From: Streptomyces niger
GTDB taxonomy: Bacteria; Actinomycetota; Actinomycetes; Streptomycetales; Streptomycetaceae
Assembly: GCF_000718305.1 (NCBI RefSeq)
Contig: NZ_JOFQ01000002.1
Location: 372,001-436,000, forward strand
Reading direction: 5' to 3'
DNA: 64,000 nucleotides
Every line of letters begins with the position of its first letter. Within the stretch, counting starts at the first letter, position 1. Positions 57,100 through 64,000 of this stretch are shown here, piece by piece. The position numbers were made by a program, and so were the translations under genes. Under the pieces are notes generated by a model. The model made no database searches and was not told the origin of the DNA. It saw only the letters and a list, made by a program, of their open reading frames with translations.

Positions 57100-57201
57100 C
57101 AGCACGGCGGCGACCGCCAGCACGATGCCGGCCCGACGGAGCATGGCTTCTGCTTTGCGCAGCTCCTCGGAGGGATCGTCGGACGGGTCGGACCAGAGCA
57201 T
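57070..57201 (-). CDS. 43-residue single-span membrane protein with a TTA codon
   Basis: MLWSDPSDDPSEELRKAEAM opens an acidic, soluble N-terminus; LRRAGIVLAVAAVLLLLLLG follows as a membrane span, ending LSG. GGAAG precedes the ATG at 5 nt. It runs antisense to the end of fahA, sharing 30 bp, and lies downstream of pccE on the same strand (119 bp). Codon 35 is TTA, which is exactly the complement of the fahA TAA stop codon. Coding potential rests on the ribosome-binding site and the clean tail-anchored architecture; homologues would confirm it. No function known. Confidence 0.6.
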   Translation of the reverse strand: MLWSDPSDDPSEELRKAEAMLRRAGIVLAVAAVLLLLLLGLSG

Positions 57202-57320
57202 GCTTCCGATCCTGCGCCCGGACCGGCCGCGGCGCCTGAGTACGCGTACTCAAGCGCCGCGGTGAACCGTGGCCGCCGGGCGTCCACCCGGCGGCCACAA
57301 GAGGCGTTCCCGCCGTTTCG

Positions 57321-57527
57321 TCAGCGTGGCCAGAAGCTGGTCCGCCAGGCGCGCGGGCCCGGGTGCGGAATCCGCCGCGGGACGACGGACGCCGGGTCGG
57401 ACCACTCCTCGCCCTGCGCCGGGCCGCCGGGCGCGGCGGCAGCGGCGGCCGCCGCGCGGGCCTGTACCACCGCGACCGCGGCGGCCAGTTCCTCGGGGGT
57501 CGGGTTGCCCCGTACGACCTTGATCAC
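57321..57527 (-). CDS. pccE: Acyl-CoA carboxylase epsilon subunit
   Basis: 68 residues. IKVVRGNPTPEELAAAVAVV is the AccE/PccE N-terminal signature, followed by an Ala-rich helix and a Trp-containing tail (ARAAAAAAAAPGGPAQGEEW, PRAWRTSFWPR). Epsilon subunits bind alpha and beta subunits of actinobacterial acyl-CoA carboxylases and raise activity. The GTG is preceded by GAGGAGG, 35 bp after the pccB stop, so both are made from one mRNA. Confidence 0.93.
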   Translation of the reverse strand: MIKVVRGNPTPEELAAAVAVVQARAAAAAAAAPGGPAQGEEWSDPASVVPRRIPHPGPRAWRTSFWPR

Positions 57528-57562
57528 CGTCAGCCTCCTCTGATCCGTCGGGCGCGTGTGTC

Positions 57563-59170
57563 CTACAGCGGGATGTTGCCGTGCTTCTTCGGGGGCAGCT
57601 GCTCGCGCTTGTTGCGCAGCGTGCGCAGGCCGCGGACGATGTGCCGGCGGGTCTCGGACGGCATGATCACCGCATCCACGTAGCCGCGCTCGGCCGCCGC
57701 GTAGGGGTTGAGGAGCGCCTCCTCGTACTCGGCGATCAGCTCCTGGCGGCGGGCCTCCTGCGCGGCCGGGTCCTCGATCGCGCCGAGGGTGCGGCGGTGC
57801 AGGATGTTGACCGCGCCCTGGGCGCCCATGACGGCGATCTGGGCGGTCGGCCAGGCGAGGTTGAGGTCCGCGCCCAGGTGCTTGGAGCCCATGACGTCGT
57901 ACGCGCCGCCGAACGCCTTGCGCGTGATGACCGTGATCAGCGGCACGGTGGCCTCGGCGTACGCGTAGATCAGCTTGGCGCCGCGCCGGATGATGCCGTC
58001 CCATTCCTGGTCCGTACCCGGCAGGAAGCCGGGCACGTCCACGAAGGTCAGGACGGGGATGTTGTAGGCGTCGCAGGTGCGCACGAAGCGCGCGGCCTTC
58101 TCGGACGCCTTGATGTCCAGCGTGCCCGCGAACTGCATCGGCTGGTTGGCGACGATGCCCACCGAGTGGCCCTCGACGCGGCCGTAGCCGGTGACCATGT
58201 TGGGCGCGTACAGCGCCTGGACCTCCAGGAACTCGCCGTCGTCCAGCACGTGCTCGATGACGGAGAGCATGTCGTACGGCTGGTTCGCCGAGTCCGGGAT
58301 CAGCGTGTCCAGCTCGCGGTCCTCGTCCGACGTCTCCAGGTCCGCCTCCTCGGGGAAGGAGGGGGGCTCGGAGAGGTTGTTGGAGGGCAGGTAGGACAGC
58401 AGCGCCTTGATGTACTCGACGGCGTCCTTCTCGTCGCCCGCCATGTGGTGGGCCACGCCGGAGGTGGCGTTGTGGGTGCGGGCGCCGCCCAGCTCCTCGA
58501 AGCCCACGTCCTCGCCGGTGACGGTCTTGATGACGTCCGGCCCGGTGATGAACATGTGCGAGGTCTGGTCGACCATGACCGTGAAGTCGGTGATCGCGGG
58601 GGAGTAGACCGCGCCGCCGGCGCAGGGGCCGACGATCAGCGAGATCTGCGGGATGACGCCGGAGGCGTGGGTGTTGCGGCGGAAGATCTCACCGTACGCG
58701 CCGAGCGAGACGACGCCCTCCTGGATGCGCGCGCCGCCGGAGTCGTTGATGCCGATGACCGGGCAGCCGTTCTTCAGCGCGAAGTCCATCACCTTGACGA
58801 TCTTCTCGCCGAAGACGCCGCCCAGCGCGCCGCCGAAGACGGTGAAGTCCTGGCTGAACACCGCGACCGGGCGGCCGTCGACGGTGCCGTAGCCGGTGAC
58901 CACGCCGTCGCCGTAGGGGCGGTTCTCCGCCATTCCGAAGTCGGTCGAGCGGTGCCGCGCGAACTCGTCCAGCTCGACGAAGGATCCTTCGTCCAGCAGC
59001 AGGTCGATCCGCTCACGGGCGGTCAACTTTCCCTTGGCGTGCTGCTTTTCCACGGCGCGCGCCGAACCGGCGTGCGTGGCCTCTTCGATGCGGCGCTGAA
59101 GATCCGCCAGCTTGCCCGCTGTGGTGTGGCTGGCTGCATTGTCAAACGAGGGTGCTTCCGGCTCGGGCAT
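57563..59170 (-). CDS. pccB: Propionyl-CoA carboxylase beta subunit
   Basis: 535 residues, duplicated crotonase-fold carboxyltransferase. [20 protein letters not shown] followed by GKLTARERI opens the protein; [11 protein letters not shown] and [16 protein letters not shown] form the first oxyanion region; [20 protein letters not shown] and [20 protein letters not shown] the second. The Asp in GGAYDVMG corresponds to the residue reported to favour propionyl-CoA over acetyl-CoA in S. coelicolor PccB. With AccA2 and PccE it makes methylmalonyl-CoA, an extender unit for polyketides. ATG 59170 is preceded by GGAG. Divergent from birA, which biotinylates the alpha subunit. Confidence 0.96.
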   Translation of the reverse strand: MPEPEAPSFDNAASHTTAGKLADLQRRIEEATHAGSARAVEKQHAKGKLTARERIDLLLDEGSFVELDEFARHRSTDFGMAENRPYGDGVVTGYGTVDGRPVAVFSQDFTVFGGALGGVFGEKIVKVMDFALKNGCPVIGINDSGGARIQEGVVSLGAYGEIFRRNTHASGVIPQISLIVGPCAGGAVYSPAITDFTVMVDQTSHMFITGPDVIKTVTGEDVGFEELGGARTHNATSGVAHHMAGDEKDAVEYIKALLSYLPSNNLSEPPSFPEEADLETSDEDRELDTLIPDSANQPYDMLSVIEHVLDDGEFLEVQALYAPNMVTGYGRVEGHSVGIVANQPMQFAGTLDIKASEKAARFVRTCDAYNIPVLTFVDVPGFLPGTDQEWDGIIRRGAKLIYAYAEATVPLITVITRKAFGGAYDVMGSKHLGADLNLAWPTAQIAVMGAQGAVNILHRRTLGAIEDPAAQEARRQELIAEYEEALLNPYAAAERGYVDAVIMPSETRRHIVRGLRTLRNKREQLPPKKHGNIPL

Positions 59171-59332
59171 CGGGATGCGGCTCCTGCTCGTCCTGGACTG
59201 GTGCTCGTACGGGGGGACCGATTCGTAACGGGGGAGTTGCCTACCGACTCGTAGCGTATCCGCGGGGCTGCTCAGCGGCACTGCGTCGTTGACCACACTT
59301 GCCGGGCCGCGGAGCCTCATAGGCTGGGCACC

Positions 59333-60232
59333 ATGACGCCTCAACCACCCGAAAACCCCGACAACTCCGACAGCTCTGCCAACTCAGACAAAGAACGTGG
59401 CGGCCGGTGGACCGACCTCGACCGTCCCCCGCTGAACGAGGCGGCGCTGCGCAAGGCGCTCGTCCGGCCCGGCTCCCTGTGGACCTCCCTGGACGTGGTC
59501 CAGGCCACCGGCTCCACCAACACCGACCTGGCGGCCCGCGCGGCCAAGGGCGAGGCGGAAGCGGGCAGCGTGCTCCTCGCGGAGGAGCAGTCGGCGGCCC
59601 GCGGCCGGCTGGACCGCCAGTGGTCGGCGCCGCCCCGCTCGGGCATCTTCCTCTCCGTGTACCTGGAGCCCGGCGTGCCGACAGCGCGCTGGGGGTGGCT
59701 GCCGCTGCTGGCCGGGGTGGCCACCGCCACCGCGCTCGCCCGCGCGGCCGGCGTGGACACCGCGCTGAAGTGGCCCAACGACCTCCTTCTCACGGTGGAG
59801 GGGGAGGAGCGCAAGGCGGGCGGCATCCTCGCCGAGGCGGCCGGTGACGGCGTCGTCCTCGGCATCGGCCTGAACGTCTCGCTGCGCGCCGACGAGCTGC
59901 CGGTGCCCACCGCGGGCTCGCTCGCGCTGGCCGGGGCGCAGGGCACCGACCGCGATCCGCTGCTGCGGGCCGTGCTGCGTTCGCTGGAGAAGTGGTACGG
60001 CGACTGGCGGGCGGCCGACGGTGACCCGGCGGCCTGTGGGCTGCAGGAGGCGTACGCGGCGGGCTGCGCCACCCTCGGCCGCGCGGTCCGCGCGATTCTC
60101 CCGGGCGACCAGGAGATCCGCGGCGAGGCGGTGGCCGTGGACGGCGACGGACGGCTGGTACTGGCCACCGGGGACGGGGTGCAGCGGCCGGTCTCGGCGG
60201 GCGACATCGTCCATCTGCGGCCGGCCGGGTAG
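59333..60232 (+). CDS. birA: Biotin-[acetyl-CoA carboxylase] ligase, monofunctional
   Basis: 299 residues without the N-terminal DNA-binding domain of E. coli BirA, so it is a ligase only. [16 protein letters not shown], the biotinyl-AMP loop [15 protein letters not shown] (usual GRGR), [13 protein letters not shown] and [20 protein letters not shown] are present. It attaches biotin to the MKM lysine of AccA2. The first 30 residues are polar and variable. TAGGCT (59320-59325) ends 7 nt before the ATG, pointing to a leaderless transcript. Divergent from pccB. Confidence 0.95.
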   Translation: MTPQPPENPDNSDSSANSDKERGGRWTDLDRPPLNEAALRKALVRPGSLWTSLDVVQATGSTNTDLAARAAKGEAEAGSVLLAEEQSAARGRLDRQWSAPPRSGIFLSVYLEPGVPTARWGWLPLLAGVATATALARAAGVDTALKWPNDLLLTVEGEERKAGGILAEAAGDGVVLGIGLNVSLRADELPVPTAGSLALAGAQGTDRDPLLRAVLRSLEKWYGDWRAADGDPAACGLQEAYAAGCATLGRAVRAILPGDQEIRGEAVAVDGDGRLVLATGDGVQRPVSAGDIVHLRPAG

Positions 60233-60315
60233 CCGGGGCGGCCGCAGCCGGCGGCCGGCCTGTCGGGTTCCGGGGCCGGTGCGGTACCACCGGAGGCGGT
60301 GGGTGGCTGTTGACG

Positions 60316-60355
60316 ACATTCCACACATGCGAATGGTGCGTTATGTGTGGAATGT
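60316..60355. promoter_or_regulatory. Perfect 13-bp inverted repeat upstream of the adenylate cyclase gene
   Basis: ACATTCCACACAT and ATGTGTGGAATGT are separated by 14 bp. The left arm follows directly on TTGACG (60310-60315), a -35-like hexamer. Centre is about 133 bp before the cya start. The element is A/T-rich for this genome and could be an operator or a leader hairpin. Confidence 0.7.
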
Positions 60356-60468
60356 GAGAGTGAGCCAGCACACACCTGCCGTATCGTTGACGCGATCGGT
60401 CCGGCAGCGGGCCGCGGGCGAACAGTGATCGGAAGGGCAGTGCGCAGGGATCGGAAGAGGAGGGCGCG

Positions 60469-61605
60469 GTGACCCTCGACGACTCGGGCGCATCGCCGCG
60501 CGACGCGGAAGCGGTACCGCGTGACGCCGACACCGCCGACGGCTCCGACGGGGAGTCCGGCGACGACACCATCGCCATCCGCCTGGAACAGCTGATCCTC
60601 GGGTCCGAACGGCGCTACACCCCGTTCCAGGCGGCCCGCAGCGCCGGCGTCTCCATGGACCTGGCGTCCCGCTTCTGGCGGGCCATGGGCTTCGCGGACA
60701 TCGGCCAGGTCAAGGCGCTCACCGAGGCCGACGTGCTGGCCCTGCGCCGGCTCTCCGGCCTCGTGGAGGCCGGGCTGCTGAGCGAGGCGATGGCGGTGCA
60801 GGTGGCGCGCTCGACCGGCCAGACCACGGCGCGGCTCGCCGACTGGCAGATCGACTCGTTCCTGGAGGGGCTCACCGAACCCCAGGACTCCGGCCTGACC
60901 CGTACGGAGATCACCTACCCGCTGGTCGAACTGCTCCTGCCCGAGCTGGAGGAGTTCCTGGTCTACGTCTGGCGCCGGCAGCTCGCCGCCGCGACCGGCC
61001 GCGTCGTCCAGGCCCAGGACGACGCGGAGATGGTCGACCGGCGGCTCGCCGTCGGCTTCGCCGACCTGGTCGGCTTCACCCGCCTCACCCGCCGCCTGGA
61101 GGAGGAGGAACTGGGCGAGCTGGTCGAGGCGTTCGAGACCACGGCCGCCGACCTGGTCGCTGCGCACGGCGGCCGGCTCATCAAGACCCTCGGCGACGAG
61201 GTGCTGTACTCCGCGGACGACGCGGGCACCGCCGCCGAGATCGGGCTGCGCCTCATCGAGACCATGGCCAACGACGAGACCATGCCCGAGCTGCGCGTCG
61301 GCATCGCCTTCGGCACGGTCACGACCCGCATGGGCGACGTCTTCGGCAACACCGTGAACCTGGCCAGCCGGCTCACCTCCATAGCCCCCAAGGACACCGT
61401 CCTGGTCGACGAGGCGTTCGCCGAGGAGCTGAGCCGGAACGGCGACGCACCGGTCTCCGAGGCCGAGGCGGCAGCGGCGGAGAAGGAGGGCGAGGGCCCG
61501 GTCCCCGCGTACCGGTTCGCGCTCCAGCCGATGTGGCAGCGCCCGGTCCGCGGCCTGGGCGTCGTCGAGCCGTGGCTGCTGACGCGGCGTCCACCGAAGT
61601 CCTGA
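60469..61605 (+). CDS. cya: Class III adenylate cyclase
   Basis: 378 residues. About 45 acidic residues, then an N-terminal helical regulatory region (residues 45-180; FQAARSAGVSMDLASRFWRA looks HTH-like), then the catalytic domain: VGFADLVGFTRLTRRLEEEE (first metal Asp), RLIKTLGDEVLYSADD (adenine-specifying Lys and second metal Asp), RVGIAFGTVTTRMGDVFG, NTVNLASRLTSIAP (specificity Asp, transition-state Asn and Arg). All catalytic residues are present. It makes cAMP in the cytosol; in Streptomyces cAMP affects germination and antibiotic synthesis through Crp. GTG 60469 follows GGAAGAGGAGGG. A striking inverted repeat lies upstream. Confidence 0.94.
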   Translation: MTLDDSGASPRDAEAVPRDADTADGSDGESGDDTIAIRLEQLILGSERRYTPFQAARSAGVSMDLASRFWRAMGFADIGQVKALTEADVLALRRLSGLVEAGLLSEAMAVQVARSTGQTTARLADWQIDSFLEGLTEPQDSGLTRTEITYPLVELLLPELEEFLVYVWRRQLAAATGRVVQAQDDAEMVDRRLAVGFADLVGFTRLTRRLEEEELGELVEAFETTAADLVAAHGGRLIKTLGDEVLYSADDAGTAAEIGLRLIETMANDETMPELRVGIAFGTVTTRMGDVFGNTVNLASRLTSIAPKDTVLVDEAFAEELSRNGDAPVSEAEAAAAEKEGEGPVPAYRFALQPMWQRPVRGLGVVEPWLLTRRPPKS

Positions 61606-61675
61606 CCGCGGCCGGCCGCTCCCTCCCGGCTACGATCGCCCCGTAAGCGATCGTTAACCGGGAGGGGCGATACCC

Positions 61676-62482
61676 ATGGCCGACCAGGATGAGCAGCGGT
61701 ACGGCGAGCACGTAGTGGTCCGGCGCCACGGCGACCACGTCACCGAACTGGCCATGGACCGCCCCAAGGCGATGAACGCCGTCTCCACGGACATGGCCCG
61801 CGCCCTCACCGCCGCCTGCGACGCGCTCGCCGCCGACCGCTCCGTACGGGTCGTCGTGCTCACCTCCACCCACGACCGCGCCTTCTGCGTCGGCGCCGAC
61901 CTCAAGGAGCGCAACTCCTTCACCGACGCCGACCTGATGCGCCAGCGCCCGTACACCCGCGCCGCCTACACCGGCGTGCTGGAGCTGCCGATGCCCACCA
62001 TCGCGGCGGTGCACGGCTTCGCGCTCGGCGGCGGCTTCGAGCTGGCGCTCTCCTGCGACCTGATCGTGGCCGACCGCACCGCCGTGGTGGGCCTGCCGGA
62101 GGTGTCGGTCGGCGTGATCCCCGGCGGCGGCGGTACGCAGCTGCTGCCGCGCCGGGTGGGCGCGGCCCGCGCCGCCGAGCTGGTTTTCACCGCGCGCCGC
62201 GTCGAGGCCGCCGAGGCCGCGGAGCTGGGCCTGGTCGACCAGTTGGTCGGGGCGGGCGAGGACCGCGGCGAGGCGCTGGAGCTGGCCGCGCGGATCGCCC
62301 GCAACTCGCCCGTCGGGCTGCGCGCCGCCAAGCGCGCCATGCGCCTGGGGCACGGCCTGGACCTGCGTACCGGGCTGGACGTGGAGGACGGCGCCTGGCG
62401 CAGCGTCGCGTTCTCCGGCGACCGGGCCGAGGGCGTGGCCGCGTTCAACGAGAAGCGCACCCCGGACTGGCCGGGGGAGTGA
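61676..62482 (+). CDS. Enoyl-CoA hydratase/isomerase family protein
   Basis: 268 residues of crotonase fold. LAMDRPKAMNAVSTDM, RAFCVGADLKERNSF (first oxyanion turn), VHGFALGGGFELALSCDLIV followed by GLPEVSVGVIPGGGGTQLLP (active-site Glu, second oxyanion turn), RNSPVGLRAAKRAM and AFNEKRTPDW complete the family pattern. It hydrates 2-enoyl-CoA esters in fatty acid or branched-chain amino acid breakdown; exact substrate not evident. GGGAGGGG precedes the ATG. Confidence 0.93.
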   Translation: MADQDEQRYGEHVVVRRHGDHVTELAMDRPKAMNAVSTDMARALTAACDALAADRSVRVVVLTSTHDRAFCVGADLKERNSFTDADLMRQRPYTRAAYTGVLELPMPTIAAVHGFALGGGFELALSCDLIVADRTAVVGLPEVSVGVIPGGGGTQLLPRRVGAARAAELVFTARRVEAAEAAELGLVDQLVGAGEDRGEALELAARIARNSPVGLRAAKRAMRLGHGLDLRTGLDVEDGAWRSVAFSGDRAEGVAAFNEKRTPDWPGE

Positions 62483-62484
62483 CG

Positions 62485-62504
62485 GCGGGCCCGCACCGGC
62501 CCGC
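62485..62504. terminator. Short hairpin after the enoyl-CoA hydratase gene
   Basis: GCGGGCC and GGCCCGC with a 6-nt loop directly after the stop codon. It is a plausible but weak terminator. Confidence 0.4.
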
Positions 62505-62621
62505 GCCCCGGCCCGGGGAGCGACCTCCGGGCCGAGCAGCACGCTCCGTCACCTCATAAAGGGCGAAATCCCGCATACCTTCCTACTCTGTAAGGTCAGG
62601 GCGCGCCGACGGCGACGGAGT

Positions 62622-63830
62622 GTGAGGCCGGTGACGGGCGAAGCGGTGGGCGGTGGCGAGGGCGGGTGCGACGCCCGGCTGCGGGCCGTCGTGGCGCTCG
62701 CCCAGTCCCTGGCCGCCGCGCACCACCCCAGGGAGTCGGCCAGGGCCGCCGCGTACGGCGCGTGCCGGGCGCTGGGCGGCTCCTTCGCCGCGGTCTCCGT
62801 GTGGGAGCGCCAGCGCGGCCGGCTCCGGGTGCTGGTCAACGTCGGCGACCTGGCCGAGGGCGAGCAGGAGTACCCGGACGACGAGTCCTACCCGGTGCAC
62901 GAGTTCCCCGAGATCGTCGGCTTCCTGCACGAACGCTGGGCGGGCGGCGGCGAGCCCGAGGCCTGGGTGGAGACCGCCGACGGGCCGCCGGCGGAGACCG
63001 GGTACCGCCGCCCGGGGGCGCCGTCCGGCGGCGGGGGCCGGGTGGCCACCCTGCGCCGCCGCGGCCGGGGCAGCTGCGTGGTGGCGCCGCTCGTGCTGCA
63101 CGGCCGGGCATGGGGCGAGCTGTACGTCGCCAGGCCGCGGGGCGCGTCGGTCTTCGGCCCGGACGACGCGGCCTTCGCGACCGTGCTGGCCGCGGTCGCC
63201 GCGGCCGGCATCGCCCAGACCGAGCGGCTGGCCGAGGCGCGCCGGCTGGCCTTCACCGACGCGCTGACCGGGCTGGCCAACCGGCGCGCGGTCGACATGC
63301 GGCTGGACGAGGCGCTGGAGCGGCACCGTGTCGACGGCACGGTCGTCAGCCTGGTGATCTGCGACCTCAACGGGCTGAAGCGGGTGAACGACACCCAGGG
63401 GCACACCGCGGGCGACCGCCTGCTGGAGCGGTTCGGCTCGGTGCTCTCCCTGTGCGGCGCGATACTGCCGGGCGCGCTCGCGGCCCGGCTCGGCGGCGAC
63501 GAGTTCTGTCTGCTGGCGGCCGGGCCGCCGGCCGACGACGTGGTGCGGGTCGCGGCGGAACTGTGCCGCCGGGCCGGCACGTCGGACCTCGGCGAGGGCG
63601 TGGCGGTCGGCGTCGCCTCGACCGGTGATCCGATCGGCCCGGTGCCGTCCGCGCGCCGCCTCTTCCGGCTCGCGGACGCCGCGCAGTACCGGGCCAAGGC
63701 CGCCCGCTCGCCGGGCCCGGTGGTCGCGGGCCGGGACGGCGGCGCGGACGACCCGGTGGTCCGGATGGCCGACGCGGCGGAGCGCGGCCCGGCGGCCGCG
63801 GGCGGCGAGCGGCGGCGCTTCCGCCGCTGA
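62622..63830 (+). CDS. cdgE: GAF-GGDEF diguanylate cyclase (CdgE-like)
   Basis: 402 residues. A GAF domain (about 20-205; RLRVLVNVGDLAEGEQEYPD, SCVVAPLVLHGRAWGELYVA) precedes a GGDEF domain: AFTDALTGLANRRAVDMRL, VICDLNGLKRVNDTQGHTAG (metal Asp) and ARLGGDEFCLLA (about 295). The signature is intact, so it should make c-di-GMP; the product-inhibition site RxxD five residues before GGDEF is absent. c-di-GMP acts through BldD to hold Streptomyces in vegetative growth. Gene order (cya, enoyl-CoA hydratase, this gene, hutH) matches what I recall for S. coelicolor cdgE (SCO4931). GTG 62622 is used; GTG 62631 is possible. About 40 disordered residues end the protein. Confidence 0.9.
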   Translation: MRPVTGEAVGGGEGGCDARLRAVVALAQSLAAAHHPRESARAAAYGACRALGGSFAAVSVWERQRGRLRVLVNVGDLAEGEQEYPDDESYPVHEFPEIVGFLHERWAGGGEPEAWVETADGPPAETGYRRPGAPSGGGGRVATLRRRGRGSCVVAPLVLHGRAWGELYVARPRGASVFGPDDAAFATVLAAVAAAGIAQTERLAEARRLAFTDALTGLANRRAVDMRLDEALERHRVDGTVVSLVICDLNGLKRVNDTQGHTAGDRLLERFGSVLSLCGAILPGALAARLGGDEFCLLAAGPPADDVVRVAAELCRRAGTSDLGEGVAVGVASTGDPIGPVPSARRLFRLADAAQYRAKAARSPGPVVAGRDGGADDPVVRMADAAERGPAAAGGERRRFRR

Positions 63831-63844
63831 GCCGGGCGCGGCCG

Positions 63845-63888
63845 TGCCGGGCCGATGCCGGGCCGATGTCGGGCCGACGCCGGGCCGG
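63845..63888 (+). repeat. Four tandem 11-bp units after the GGDEF gene
   Basis: TGCCGGGCCGA occurs twice exactly, then TGTCGGGCCGA and CGCCGGGCCGG. The units begin 15 bp beyond the stop codon, followed by GGGGT/ACCCC (63913-63930), a short hairpin. Confidence 0.8.
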
Positions 63889-63957
63889 GGCCGCACGCGT
63901 CCCGCGAGGTAAGGGGTGCTCCCGTACCCCGCTGATGACATCTGTGCTTTCACTCTC

Positions 63958-63963
63958 TAGGGT
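63958..63963 (+). promoter_or_regulatory. Probable -10 (TAGGGT) of hutH
   Basis: TAGGGT ends 8 nt before the ATG at 63972. With the other leaderless-type starts in this window it suggests transcription begins at or next to the hutH start codon. Confidence 0.4.
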
Positions 63964-63971
63964 GCCTGAAT

Positions 63972-64000
63972 ATGGATATGCACACCGTGGTGCTGGACAC
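63972..64000 (+). CDS. hutH: Start of histidine ammonia-lyase (truncated by window edge)
   Basis: Only nine complete codons are present: MDMHTVVLD. MHTVV at this place matches the N-terminus of Streptomyces HutH as I remember it, and hutH is the next gene after cdgE in S. coelicolor. HutH deaminates histidine to urocanate. The identification depends on synteny and five residues, so it should be treated as provisional. Confidence 0.5.

Noticed and set aside
62560..62610. Possible BldD box before the GAF-GGDEF gene (CTACTCTGTAAG)
   Set aside because: Compared with TnACnC(A/T)GnGTnA it misses several defining positions; not reported.
1..64000. CRISPR arrays, insertion sequences, prophage genes, tRNA or rRNA genes
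   Set aside because: No regularly spaced repeats with unique spacers, no transposase or integrase motifs, no tRNA T-loop consensus and no rRNA sequence were seen on reading both strands.

Overview
The window is actinobacterial and almost certainly Streptomyces. Base composition is very G+C-rich with strong third-position G/C bias, many starts are GTG, TTA codons are almost absent, and the gene set (afsQ1/afsQ2/sigQ, accA2, pccB/pccE, an adenylate cyclase, a GAF-GGDEF protein) has the order I remember from the central S. coelicolor chromosome around SCO4880-SCO4932. Those SCO numbers are from memory and were not checked. I see no rRNA, tRNA, insertion sequence, phage or CRISPR array.

Left arm (1-5.6 kb): the end of a GntP permease, a blasticidin-deaminase-like enzyme, a GNAT acetyltransferase, a flavin monooxygenase divergent from a TetR regulator with two matching operators, and a probable toxin-antitoxin pair flanked by 23-bp near-identical repeats.

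5.7-14.2 kb is a nonulosonic (sialic-acid-like, probably Kdn) wall-glycopolymer locus. One operon runs left (GT2, polysialyltransferase-like, acyltransferase) and one runs right (putative glycosyltransferase, CMP-sugar synthase fused to a HAD phosphatase, NeuB synthase, sialyltransferase-like protein).

14.4-22.7 kb has an M20 amidohydrolase and a nucleoside uptake and salvage operon: BMP lipoprotein, ABC ATPase with an apparent AUC start, two permeases, cytidine deaminase and thymidine phosphorylase. Further right come adenosine deaminase (32 kb), deoC with two aldehyde dehydrogenases (40-43.6 kb), a PGM2-like mutase (44.5-46.2 kb) and purine nucleoside phosphorylase (46.4 kb). Five of these promoter regions carry the same palindrome, CTACGCGCGTAG or a variant, which defines a nucleoside-catabolism regulon. 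Together these genes import nucleosides, deaminate and phosphorolyse them, isomerise (deoxy)ribose-1-phosphate, cleave deoxyribose-5-phosphate and oxidise the acetaldehyde.

22.8-31.2 kb is more accessory: DUF2945/DUF3140 genes, a Uma2 nuclease, an MFS/LysR divergent pair, and a translationally coupled three-gene operon of a STAND-type NTPase with TPR-like repeats (holding an in-frame TTA codon) followed by two sister APH-fold kinases. I recognise no described system with this combination.

33.5-40.2 kb holds the afsQ1/afsQ2 two-component system with its lipoprotein and divergent sigQ, with a good AfsQ1 site between them, flanked by two small secreted proteins. 47.4-64 kb is mostly central metabolism and signalling: an LpdA-type flavoprotein, DeoR and TetR regulators, acyl-CoA carboxylase alpha, beta and epsilon subunits with biotin ligase, Maf, fumarylacetoacetase with a conserved partner, adenylate cyclase, an enoyl-CoA hydratase, a GAF-GGDEF cyclase, and the first codons of hutH. 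Many genes here appear to have leaderless transcripts: a -10-like hexamer ends 6-8 nt before the start codon.
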